A DNA stretch of 9,776 nt from contig CALDFS010000185.1 of the NCBI GenBank assembly GCA_937942105.1, positions 1 through 9,776 of the forward strand, written 5' to 3'. The notes below the pieces were generated by a model, which did not search any database, was not told where the DNA came from, and was given only the letters and a program-made list of their open reading frames with translations. Origin of the DNA: an uncultured Ruminococcus sp. Lineage in GTDB: Bacteria; Bacillota; Clostridia; Oscillospirales; Ruminococcaceae. Below are positions 1 through 5,204 of this stretch, in pieces. Every line of letters starts with the position of its first letter. Within the stretch, counting starts at the first letter, position 1. Both the position numbers and the translations under genes were made by a program.

Positions 1-86
1 CCGTGCCGGACGATTTCGTTAAAACCGCAAATATCACAACCAATTACTGGACAACCCACTTTGTAACGGGACTGCGAGTTAAGTGA
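1..86 (+). CDS. C-terminal end of an unidentified protein (5' end outside window)
   Basis: The third forward frame is open from the window edge to a TGA at 84-86 and gives 27 residues ending in THFVTGLRVK. The other two forward frames stop within about 65 bases. The stop is followed by a 6-bp hairpin (91-106) and, about 100 bases on, by a convincing intrinsic terminator at 189-234, which is what one expects behind the end of a gene. I do not recognise the family from so short a tail. It contains several aromatic residues and no obvious hydrophobic anchor. It could also be chance open frame. Confidence 0.4.
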   Translation, partial: VPDDFVKTANITTNYWTTHFVTGLRVK

Positions 87-94
87 TAACCGTA

Positions 95-160
95 TCAAGC
101 GATACGATAATCACAACCGCAGATAAAGCGGGTGCCGTCAAATAAATTTTGTCTTTTCAT
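95..160 (-). other. Candidate 21-codon ORF with an ideal ribosome binding site
   Basis: On the minus strand a perfect GGAGG (172-168) sits 7 bases upstream of an ATG (160-158), which opens a 21-residue frame (MKRQNLFDGTRFICGCDYRI plus A) ending at TGA 97-95. The Shine-Dalgarno match is better than at several certain genes here. The frame is very short and I see no promoter for it: upstream on that strand lie the hairpin at 234-189 and the thiT promoter region. It could be a small peptide gene, the stump of a gene whose body was lost, or chance. Confidence 0.2.
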
Positions 161-188
161 ATTTTTTCCTCCACCATAGATAATAGAC

Positions 189-234
189 AAAAAGCAGCAG
201 GGCTTCTCTTAACCGAGAGGTCCTTTTGCTTTTT
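189..234 (+). terminator. Intrinsic terminator, probably bidirectional
   Basis: AAAAAGCA at 189-196 pairs with TGCTTTTT at 227-234. Inside it, after a small internal loop, AGGGCTTCTC (199-208) pairs with GAGAGGTCCT (215-224) using two G-U pairs. The arms end in A5/T5 runs, so the hairpin has a U-tract on either strand. It would end transcription of the gene stopping at 86 and insulate the thiT promoter 17 bases downstream. Confidence 0.75.
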
Positions 235-250
235 CCTCTGCGAAATTATC

Positions 251-279
251 TTGACAACCCGCCGCCAATGTGCTATAAT
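251..279 (+). promoter_or_regulatory. Housekeeping sigma promoter for the riboswitch-thiT transcript
   Basis: TTGACA (251-256) and TATAAT (274-279) are both perfect consensus, separated by exactly 17 bases, and the -10 is preceded by TGC, an extended -10 element. Transcription should begin near 286, only a few bases before the TPP aptamer core, so the leader starts essentially with the riboswitch. Confidence 0.9.
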
Positions 280-290
280 CACTAACATAA

Positions 291-377
291 AACAGGGGAG
301 CTTGTATTACAGGCTGAGAGGAAGCGGATTGACGCTTCGACCCATAACCTGATTCGGATAATGCCGACGTAGGGCGG
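291..377 (+). promoter_or_regulatory. TPP riboswitch (THI-box aptamer)
   Basis: The aptamer shows the conserved thi-box blocks in order: GGGGAGC (295-301), GGCTGAGAGG (312-321), a P3 stem of GAAGCG/CGCTTC (321-326 with 333-338), GACCC, then CCTGATTCGGATAATGCC (348-365) and CGTAGGG (368-374). This is the thiamine pyrophosphate sensor known from thi genes of bacteria. It lies just upstream of thiT, its natural target. Binding of TPP should favour the terminator at 418-469. The closing P1 helix is hard to find: transcription starts so close to the aptamer that only A/T-rich sequence is available to pair with the G-rich 3' side. Instead, aptamer bases 349-358 are perfectly complementary to terminator bases 421-430, which defines a likely antiterminator. 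Confidence 0.97.
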
Positions 378-378
378 G

Positions 379-396
379 CTGCTGCAATATCAGCAG
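379..396 (+). repeat. Short perfect hairpin between aptamer and terminator
   Basis: CTGCTG (379-384) and CAGCAG (391-396) form a perfect 6-bp stem with a 6-base loop immediately 3' of the TPP aptamer. It has no U-tract, so it is not a terminator. It may act as a spacer or folding-pause hairpin in the expression platform. Confidence 0.45.
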
Positions 397-417
397 GCGA
401 CTAAAATCGAGATTTAA

Positions 418-469
418 AGCTCCGAATCAGTGCGCGTATTTAAAACCGCGCTGAATCGGAGCTTTTTTT
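418..469 (+). terminator. Riboswitch-controlled intrinsic terminator
   Basis: AGCTCCGAATCAG (418-430) pairs with CTGAATCGGAGCT (451-463) with a single A-A mismatch. The stem is extended inside by CGCG (433-436) with CGCG (447-450) and followed by seven T residues (463-469). Its 5' arm TCCGAATCAG (421-430) can alternatively pair perfectly with CTGATTCGGA (349-358) in the aptamer, so terminator and antiterminator are mutually exclusive. Confidence 0.9.
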
Positions 470-516
470 GCGAAACCGGGTGAGTTTTAAATCTAAAATA
501 ACGGAGACGAAAAACT

Positions 517-1347
517 ATGCAGAATTCATCAGCAAATCATCGCAGAACAACGCTTATGCTAACCGAAAGCGCGGTAATGATTGCGCTGGCATTCATCCTA
601 AGCTTTTTAAAGGTTGTGGATATGCCATACGGCGGGTCGGTGACGGCATTTTCAATGCTGCCGATAATCATAATCGCTTTCCGCTACGGCACCGGGTGGG
701 GTCTTGCTACCGGGTTTGCGTTCAGCCTTTTGCAGATGCTTATGGGGCTTTCAAACCTTTCCTATGCCACAAGCGCCGCCGCGGCCGTTGCAATCATACT
801 GCTTGATTACATTGTGGCGTTCACCGTTCTGGGCTTGGGCGGAGCGTTCCGCAGCGTGATAAAGGACCAAGGCACTGCAATGGCATTGGGAGCGCTTTTT
901 GCCTGCGTTCTTAGGTACATCTGCCACGTTGTCAGCGGCTGCACCGTGTGGGCTGGCGTTTCGATTCCCACATCTGACGGTCTTATTTACTCGCTCGGCT
1001 ACAACGCCACCTACATGATTCCGGAGACGCTTATGACAATAGTCGGAGCCTACTATGTAGGAAGCCTGTTCACGGTGACCGAGGATAAAATCATCCGCAG
1101 ACCGGCCTCTGCCGCCCGCAATGTCTATAGCATTGTCGCCGCTCTGCCGGTGGTTCTGGCGGTGGTTGTTTCCGCCGCGTTCATCTTCGGCATGATGCAG
1201 AACCCCGACGATGGCTCGTTTGATATCACTGCAATATCCGGCTACGATGTTATCAGCTGGATGCCGGTAATCATAAGCATGATTCTGGGCGTGGTTATAT
1301 CAATAGCAGTCGCCGCTTACGGCAAGGTCAAGAGAAGCGAAAAATAA
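517..1347 (+). CDS. thiT: ThiT, energy-coupling factor thiamine-binding S component
   Basis: ThiT is the membrane substrate-binding (S) component that captures thiamine and works with the shared ECF module (EcfA, EcfA', EcfT, encoded elsewhere) to import it. The sequence is strongly hydrophobic, with the family signature MPYGGSVTAFSMLPI (residues 36-50), a RYG motif at 56-58 and the conserved segment RYICHVVSGCTVW. H137 and W145, then Y158 and N163, have the same spacing as the thiamine-contacting His/Trp and Tyr/Asn of Lactococcus ThiT. D97-Y98 stands where that protein has Glu-Tyr. The start has GGAG 10 bases upstream. A TPP riboswitch precedes the gene and a terminator follows, so it is a one-gene unit repressed by TPP. 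At 276 residues it is longer than the usual 180-200: residues about 203-226 and 245-268 form two extra hydrophobic segments, joined by a polar loop, after the normal core. Confidence 0.95.
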   Translation: MQNSSANHRRTTLMLTESAVMIALAFILSFLKVVDMPYGGSVTAFSMLPIIIIAFRYGTGWGLATGFAFSLLQMLMGLSNLSYATSAAAAVAIILLDYIVAFTVLGLGGAFRSVIKDQGTAMALGALFACVLRYICHVVSGCTVWAGVSIPTSDGLIYSLGYNATYMIPETLMTIVGAYYVGSLFTVTEDKIIRRPASAARNVYSIVAALPVVLAVVVSAAFIFGMMQNPDDGSFDITAISGYDVISWMPVIISMILGVVISIAVAAYGKVKRSEK

Positions 1348-1372
1348 TCGCTGTCCGCAAATATCGGGAATA

Positions 1373-1414
1373 CCCCGCAGAGTTCCGCTTTTCGGAGCTT
1401 TGCGGGGGCTTTTT
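1373..1414 (+). terminator. Intrinsic terminator after thiT
   Basis: CCCCGCAGAGTTCCG (1373-1387) pairs with CGGAGCTTTGCGGGG (1393-1407) over 15 positions, two of them G-U, and is followed by GCTTTTT. It separates thiT from the permease gene downstream. Confidence 0.92.
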
Positions 1415-1438
1415 ATCAGAATAAATGCCGAATGGATA

Positions 1439-1467
1439 TTGACGGATACTGAAATTTGTAGTATCAT
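1439..1467 (+). promoter_or_regulatory. Promoter of the AEC permease gene
   Basis: TTGACG (1439-1444), 17 bases, then TATCAT (1462-1467). One mismatch in each box. It lies between the thiT terminator and the ribosome binding site of the next gene, so the permease is transcribed independently of the riboswitch. Confidence 0.6.
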
Positions 1468-1503
1468 ATAAACGTTTCACAAAACACGAAAGGCTGCTAA
1501 AAA

Positions 1504-2439
1504 ATGTTTACGATTGCCCTCTCAAACGTTCTGCTCACCCTTTTTTACGCGATTCCCGGCTTTGCCCTGTGCAAATCGGGGAAGGCGACAGCCAGGCATC
1601 TGCCCACACTTTCAGCAGTGCTGGTTTACATCTGCTCGCCCTGCATGATAATAAGCGCGTTCTTATGGCTTGATTACAACCCCGAGGATTTTAAGCGGAT
1701 GGGTGTTTTCTTCGTGATAACCCTTGTGCTTCAGGCGGCTTTTATGCTGATTCTGCGCACGATTTTCCACAAAAATTCTTCCGACAGCAAATACCGCATG
1801 CTCACAATCGGTTCGGTAATGGGAAACGTCGGATTTTTCGGGCTTCCTATCATCCGGGCGATGCTTCCGGGCAGCCCCGAGGCGGCTTGCTACTCTGCGG
1901 TGTATGTCCTTTCAATGAACATGCTTGTCTTTACCGCGGGCGTCTTCTGCCTTACAGGGGATAAGAAGTTTATGTCGGTGAAGAACGCCATCATCAACCC
2001 AAGCTCACTTGCGGCGGTGGTTGCTATCCCTCTGTATATATCAGGTGCAGGAAGATTCCTCTGCGAATCGGGTCTTGAAATAGCGGTGAATGCTGTTGAC
2101 CTTGTGGGAAAGATGACGACTCCCTTGTGCATGATAATCTTAGGAATACGCCTTGCCGAGGTGGATTTCAAATCGCTTTTTATGCGACCGTTTGTCTACC
2201 TAACCTGCGCGTGTAAGCTGTTGATTTATCCTCTTTTCTGCTACGGCGCGGTCTTGCTTCTGCCGCTGGATTCGGCTTTCAAGGCAAGTATACTGATACT
2301 TTCATCAGTGCCCTGCGCGTCCATCATACTAAATCTTGCAGAGATGCACAAAAGCGAAACCGAGCTTGCCGCAAACAGTGTGCTGCTTTCCACGCTGATG
2401 TGCTTTATCACTATTCCATTGCTGGCACTTCTGATATAG
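1504..2439 (+). CDS. AEC-family (auxin efflux carrier-like) permease
   Basis: This is a 311-residue integral membrane protein of the Mem_trans/AEC family, secondary transporters that in bacteria move organic acids, amino acids or other small anions. About ten hydrophobic segments are visible, split into two halves by a more polar stretch near residues 150-165. Family hallmarks are GNVGFFGLPI (residues about 107-116), the NPSSLAAVVAIPLY segment in the middle, and PLCMIILGIRLAE, which carries the conserved helix-breaking motif of the second half. The length is typical (300-320). The start has GAAAGG 10 bases upstream. Promoter and terminator flank it, so it is monocistronic. The substrate cannot be read from the sequence. 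Its position behind thiT is not evidence for thiamine, because a strong terminator separates them. Confidence 0.9.
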   Translation: MFTIALSNVLLTLFYAIPGFALCKSGKATARHLPTLSAVLVYICSPCMIISAFLWLDYNPEDFKRMGVFFVITLVLQAAFMLILRTIFHKNSSDSKYRMLTIGSVMGNVGFFGLPIIRAMLPGSPEAACYSAVYVLSMNMLVFTAGVFCLTGDKKFMSVKNAIINPSSLAAVVAIPLYISGAGRFLCESGLEIAVNAVDLVGKMTTPLCMIILGIRLAEVDFKSLFMRPFVYLTCACKLLIYPLFCYGAVLLLPLDSAFKASILILSSVPCASIILNLAEMHKSETELAANSVLLSTLMCFITIPLLALLI

Positions 2440-2440
2440 C

Positions 2441-2530
2441 AACAAAATGGCCTTGCCCATAAAACCGATACTCATATAGAAGTAATGCCCGAAAGTAGAT
2501 TTTTAACTGCTTTCGGGCAAGGCTTTTGTT
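2441..2530 (+). terminator. Terminator with two overlapping alternative stems
   Basis: The inner stem GCCCGAAAGTAG (2487-2498) with CTGCTTTCGGGC (2507-2518) is followed by AAGGCTTTTGTT and is a good intrinsic terminator for the permease gene. In addition AACAAAA-tg-GCCTTGCCC (2441-2458), starting one base after the stop codon, is complementary to GGGCAAGGCTTTTGTT (2515-2530) over 16 bases with a 2-base bulge. The two stems share GGGC (2515-2518), so they can merge only partly or compete. Confidence 0.75.
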
Positions 2531-2539
2531 ACTTGTTTA

Positions 2540-2606
2540 GTTATGAAAATAGGAATTTATCTGCTTAACAAACCGGAATTCTGATGTAATCAATCATTTT
2601 CATAAC
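2540..2606. repeat. 11-bp perfect inverted repeat with 45-base spacer
   Basis: GTTATGAAAAT (2540-2550) and ATTTTCATAAC (2596-2606) are exact inverted copies in the A+T-rich gap between the convergent permease and hepT genes. No T-tract follows on either side. It may form a 3'-end structure for the minus-strand toxin-antitoxin mRNA. No coding sequence is visible in the gap 2531-2662. Confidence 0.5.
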
Positions 2607-2662
2607 CTTATTGGTGTCTTTCAGGCAAAAGGTGGATTATAAAAATGCTCGTATATATTATA

Positions 2663-2998
2663 CTACAGTAATTCCTTAATTTGTTTTGCCAGTGTGGGTA
2701 ACTCCTCAAATACAACTTCTGCTATGATGCTCCAGTTCGTGCCGTCATAATCATGTACCAATCTATGCCTTAGTCCGGATATCATAAGCCAAGGTATTTC
2801 GTTATGAGCAGATTTAAACTCATCAGACAGTTTATAAGCGTGTTCACCAATATTGTAAAGCGGGGTGGTGACAAGCCATTGCAATGAGTAATCATTAAGC
2901 ATATCGGTTTTACTTACATTATGCTCTTTTATATATTTCAAGAGCTTTTCGGCATTGTCCAATATCTTTTGTAACCGTTGCTCATCGGAATATTTCAT
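2663..2998 (-). CDS. hepT: HepT-like HEPN-domain toxin (DUF86 family)
   Basis: This is a 111-residue all-helical HEPN protein. The signature is RHRLVHDY at residues 77-84, which fits the R-x4-H-x-Y motif of HepT toxins: R77, H82 and Y84. In characterised MntA-HepT pairs, HepT is an RNase-type toxin and the Tyr of this motif is AMPylated by the partner MntA, which silences it. The start overlaps the end of mntA by 4 bases (ATGA at 2998-2995), so the two are translationally coupled with the antitoxin first. The length is normal and the motif is complete, so the toxin is probably functional. No dedicated terminator is clear. The transcript runs toward the inverted repeat at 2540-2606 and the permease terminator. 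Function is inferred from motif and gene pairing. Confidence 0.9.
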   Translation of the reverse strand: MKYSDEQRLQKILDNAEKLLKYIKEHNVSKTDMLNDYSLQWLVTTPLYNIGEHAYKLSDEFKSAHNEIPWLMISGLRHRLVHDYDGTNWSIIAEVVFEELPTLAKQIKELL

Positions 2999-3297
2999 GC
3001 AACTTTTACCTTCTCTTTCATTATTGTTTTGTAAAATGAACTGTCGTGATTTACTTCACTTATCTCAAAAACATCTATTTTCTTTTTGATAATTATTCTC
3101 AGCTCCTCGGCAAAAGCAAAAATAGATGTCAGCTTAAAATCCTTTCCGCCAAAGACAAGAAAATCAATATCGCTGTCAAAGGTCGCTTCGTTTCTTGCAT
3201 AAGAGCCAAAAACGTATACTTCACTAATGTGATATTTTTCAGCAAGCGGCTTAACTATACGCTGAATATCATTGAGTGTTAGCGTTTTATATGACAT
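2995..3297 (-). CDS. mntA: MntA-like minimal nucleotidyltransferase antitoxin
   Basis: This is a 100-residue minimal nucleotidyltransferase. The active-site motif GSYARNEATFDSDIDFLV starts at G31-S32 and carries D43 and D45 (GS-x10-D-x-D), with a third candidate acidic residue D75 in KKIDVFE. This is the complete catalytic set of MntA enzymes, which transfer AMP from ATP to the Tyr of the HepT R-x4-H-x-Y motif and so neutralise the toxin. The start has AGAAGGTG about 5 bases upstream. It is the first gene of a two-gene operon with hepT (4-base overlap). A consensus promoter at 3367-3339 and a palindrome at 3314-3329, at or just after the predicted start point, suggest autoregulation. An orphan DNA polymerase beta-like enzyme is the alternative, but the paired HEPN gene makes the antitoxin role likely. 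Confidence 0.9.
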   Translation of the reverse strand: MSYKTLTLNDIQRIVKPLAEKYHISEVYVFGSYARNEATFDSDIDFLVFGGKDFKLTSIFAFAEELRIIIKKKIDVFEISEVNHDSSFYKTIMKEKVKVA

Positions 3298-3313
3298 ATA
3301 ATCACCTTCTGAT

Positions 3314-3329
3314 ATAAATCTTGATTTAT
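3314..3329 (-). promoter_or_regulatory. Putative operator of the mntA-hepT operon
   Basis: ATAAATC (3314-3320) and GATTTAT (3323-3329) form a perfect 7+7 palindrome with a 2-base centre. It lies from about the transcription start to 15 bases downstream, in the 5' untranslated region of mntA. A bound repressor here would block elongation or initiation. The identity of any regulator is unknown. Confidence 0.4.
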
Positions 3330-3338
3330 CTTAGTTAA

Positions 3339-3367
3339 ATTATACATCAAAAAGCCTGTCATGTCAA
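3339..3367 (-). promoter_or_regulatory. Consensus promoter of mntA-hepT
   Basis: On the minus strand TTGACA (3367-3362), 17 bases, then TATAAT (3344-3339): both boxes are perfect. The start point should be near 3332, about 35 bases before the mntA ATG. Confidence 0.88.
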
Positions 3368-3376
3368 CAAAACGCT

Positions 3377-3408
3377 ATAGTATTCTGGGCTTACAAGCAA
3401 AATACTAT
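3377..3408. repeat. Hairpin-forming inverted repeat in the mntA/GH43 intergenic region
   Basis: ATAGTATT (3377-3384) and AATACTAT (3401-3408) are exact inverted copies, with an inner GCTT-AC-AAGC stem in the loop. It lies 10 bases upstream of the mntA -35 box, so it may be part of the 3' end of the GH43 transcript or an upstream regulatory site. Confidence 0.4.
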
Positions 3409-3410
3409 GG

Positions 3411-3433
3411 CAAAAATTACTATATAAGTAATT
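3411..3433 (-). terminator. Weak intrinsic terminator after the GH43 gene
   Basis: On the minus strand AATTACT (3433-3427), loop TATAT, AGTAATT (3421-3415), then TTTG. The stem is only 7 bp and A+T-rich, so it is a weak terminator at best. It lies about 45 bases past the GH43 stop and before the mntA promoter. The structure at 3377-3408 follows it and may help. Confidence 0.45.
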
Positions 3434-3478
3434 ACTTTAGCGGCAAGACCTTTTTATACTTTTCGTGATTCCTGAAAG

Positions 3479-4408
3479 CTAAACCTCCTCAACACCCTCG
3501 CACTTAGCAATAGTATCAATCGAACCATCAGGGTTATACTTAAACTCCGCCGCGCAGACGCTTCTGTGGAACAGGCTTCCGCCTTCAAGCTGGGCTGTGT
3601 GGTAGAATAGATATGATTTTCCCTTGAAGTCGGCGATACCTGCGTGATTGGTGAAGGTTCCGCCCTCCTCGGTCATAAGCACTCCGCCGTAAATCCAAGG
3701 ACCTGTTGGCGAGGTGGATGTGGAATAGGCAAGATGCTCGCTGTGCTTGCCCTCACCGAAGGCGGAGAACACCATATAGTAAAGCCCGTTGCGCTTGTAG
3801 AACCAAGGACCCTCGGCGTAGGTAGTGCCGGTCATGTGCCCGCCCTTGGCGAAGGATTCCTGCGTCATGGGAATCTTTTGCACCCCGACGCTCTCGTCAT
3901 ACGAAACCATGTCTTCGTTTAGAAGGACATACCTAAGCTCGGGGTTGCCGAAGTAGAGGTATGCTTGACCGTCGTCATCAATAAAAACGGTGGGGTCGAT
4001 ATCGTTCCAGTCGCCCTCGTCAACAAGCGGGTGACCGATATCAGTAAACGGTCCTGTGGGGCTTTCGGAAACTCCCACGGCTATTGCCATGCCGCCGTTT
4101 TTCTTGTGAACAGGGCAGTAGAGATAGAATTTTCCGCCGCGCTCAACGCACTGGGGCGCCCATGCTCTGTCCTCGGCCCAAGGGATGTCCTTTTTGAGGG
4201 AGAAGACCGCGCCATGATCAACCCAATCCACCATGTTTTTGGTGGAGAAGCATTGCCAGTCAAACATGGTGTAGAAGTCGTTTATCAGGGTGTTTTCGTC
4301 GTGAGAGGTGTAGAGATACAGGGTGTCGCCGTATACCATCGGGGCGGGATCGGCGGTGTAGACCGAGGTTATTATCGGGTTTGGACGGGTTCGCTTTGGA
4401 GTGTTCAT
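3479..4408 (-). CDS. GH43-family glycoside hydrolase (arabinofuranosidase/xylosidase type)
   Basis: This is a 309-residue single-domain five-bladed beta-propeller of glycoside hydrolase family 43, inverting enzymes that remove L-arabinose or D-xylose from plant hemicellulose and pectin side chains. The three conserved acidic residues are visible: D20 (TADPAPMVYG, general base), D138 (NDIDPTVFIDDDG, pKa modulator) and E199 (YAEGPWFYKRNGLYYMVFS, general acid). H255 (TNHAGI) matches the conserved His of the fifth blade. No signal peptide, membrane anchor or carbohydrate-binding module is present, so it is probably cytoplasmic and acts on imported oligosaccharides. The start has AAAGG 12 bases upstream behind a good promoter. 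No sugar transporter, regulator or other glycosidase is adjacent, so this is an isolated enzyme. Exact specificity and subfamily cannot be told from sequence alone. Confidence 0.93.
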   Translation of the reverse strand: MNTPKRTRPNPIITSVYTADPAPMVYGDTLYLYTSHDENTLINDFYTMFDWQCFSTKNMVDWVDHGAVFSLKKDIPWAEDRAWAPQCVERGGKFYLYCPVHKKNGGMAIAVGVSESPTGPFTDIGHPLVDEGDWNDIDPTVFIDDDGQAYLYFGNPELRYVLLNEDMVSYDESVGVQKIPMTQESFAKGGHMTGTTYAEGPWFYKRNGLYYMVFSAFGEGKHSEHLAYSTSTSPTGPWIYGGVLMTEEGGTFTNHAGIADFKGKSYLFYHTAQLEGGSLFHRSVCAAEFKYNPDGSIDTIAKCEGVEEV

Positions 4409-4452
4409 AATGATAATGTTCCTTTCAATGTTGATGGTAAATTAGTATTATG

Positions 4453-4481
4453 ATTATAGCAGAATGCGGCGGGAAATTCAA
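4453..4481 (-). promoter_or_regulatory. Promoter of the GH43 gene
   Basis: On the minus strand TTGAAT (4481-4476), 17 bases, TATAAT (4458-4453), with TGC directly before the -10 as an extended element. The start point falls near 4446, about 38 bases before the ATG. No clear CRE-like or other operator was recognised. Confidence 0.8.
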
Positions 4482-4561
4482 GGGGGTCGGCTGCCTATAG
4501 TTTCAGTTTGAATGCATATCCGCCAAGCTGCGGTATACAGATAAGTCCAACAGTATTGCTC

Positions 4562-4590
4562 TTGAAAATCCGCGTATCATGAGGTATAAT
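4562..4590 (+). promoter_or_regulatory. Promoter of the GNAT gene
   Basis: TTGAAA (4562-4567), 17 bases, TATAAT (4585-4590). Transcription should begin near 4597. This rules out the in-frame ATG at 4579, which overlaps the promoter, and supports the start at 4639. The intergenic stretch to the divergent GH43 promoter shows no strong palindrome. Confidence 0.82.
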
Positions 4591-4638
4591 GTACCTACAG
4601 AACAGTATTCAAAACACGTAATCATCAGGAGAGAGCTA

Positions 4639-5142
4639 ATGAAATCCGACTATGTTTGCAAAATCCCAACCATTGAAGAAATGAACGCGAAGTGGGACTA
4701 TGAAATTTCCCACAGCGGCGATGGCAGAGGCAACTGGGTCATCTGGAAAAAAGAGAACATCGCGCGGTTCAAGCGCGGGGAAATCATACCGTATTATGGG
4801 ATTCTCTGCGGGGATATTATCTGCGAGGCTACTGCGATTATCGCACCGTCTGCGGTGCAGAACAGCGAGGGGCTTGTCGGTGACTCTACCGCCTATCTAT
4901 CCGCTTTCAGAACGATTCCCGAATATCAGGGCAGAGGGTATTTCTCTGTACTGTTTTGGTATATGGTCAATGATTTGAAGGCAAGAGGATATACAAGGCT
5001 GACCTTGGGCGTGGAACTGGACGAGGTGACAAACCGGCAGATTTACGCCCATTTCGGCTTTACCGAATACATCAAGTCGGCAACCGAGACATATCCCGAT
5101 GGAACGATTATTGATGTGGATTATTTTGGCAAGGATATATGA
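4639..5142 (+). CDS. GNAT-family N-acetyltransferase
   Basis: This 167-residue protein has the Gcn5-related N-acetyltransferase fold, which moves an acetyl group from acetyl-CoA to an amine. The acetyl-CoA pyrophosphate loop is QGRGYF at residues 97-102, preceded by the beta4 strand AYLSAFRTIPEY. The later segment NRQIYAHFGFTEY (132-144) is the usual C-terminal GNAT motif in which a helix leads into FGF. The N-terminal 60 residues are polar, with a WDYEISHS segment. I chose the ATG at 4639 because AGGAG lies 7 bases upstream; an in-frame ATG 20 codons earlier sits inside the promoter. The substrate is unknown. The gene lies directly before a toxin-antitoxin operon without a visible terminator, but that operon has its own promoter. 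It is not a TacT-type toxin pair, since no RHH/DUF1778 antitoxin is adjacent. Confidence 0.88.
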   Translation: MKSDYVCKIPTIEEMNAKWDYEISHSGDGRGNWVIWKKENIARFKRGEIIPYYGILCGDIICEATAIIAPSAVQNSEGLVGDSTAYLSAFRTIPEYQGRGYFSVLFWYMVNDLKARGYTRLTLGVELDEVTNRQIYAHFGFTEYIKSATETYPDGTIIDVDYFGKDI

Positions 5143-5175
5143 GCATAACAACAAAGAAACAGTAAATAAATCCTC

Positions 5176-5204
5176 TTGACAAGCATATAATAATATGGTA
5201 CAAT
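5176..5204 (+). promoter_or_regulatory. Promoter of yefM-yoeB
   Basis: TTGACA (5176-5181), 17 bases, TACAAT (5199-5204), with TGG before the -10 as an extended element. The -10 box lies inside the palindromic operator at 5198-5216, so repressor binding would exclude RNA polymerase. Confidence 0.85.

Noticed and set aside
517..2439. thiT and the AEC permease as one thiamine-regulated operon
   Set aside because: A 15-bp intrinsic terminator and a separate promoter lie between them.
2540..2606. Inverted repeat as an integron attC site or transposon end
   Set aside because: The core motifs of attC (RYYYAAC/GTTRRRY in the right order) are absent, and no transposase or target duplication is visible.
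3965..4453. 162-codon plus-strand ORF opposite the GH43 gene
   Set aside because: It is antisense to a gene with a full set of catalytic residues, has no family signature and arises from codon bias.
4579..4638. Upstream in-frame ATG that would lengthen the GNAT protein by 20 residues
   Set aside because: It overlaps the -10 box region of a 17-bp-spaced promoter and lies before the predicted transcription start; the ATG at 4639 has AGGAG at the right distance.
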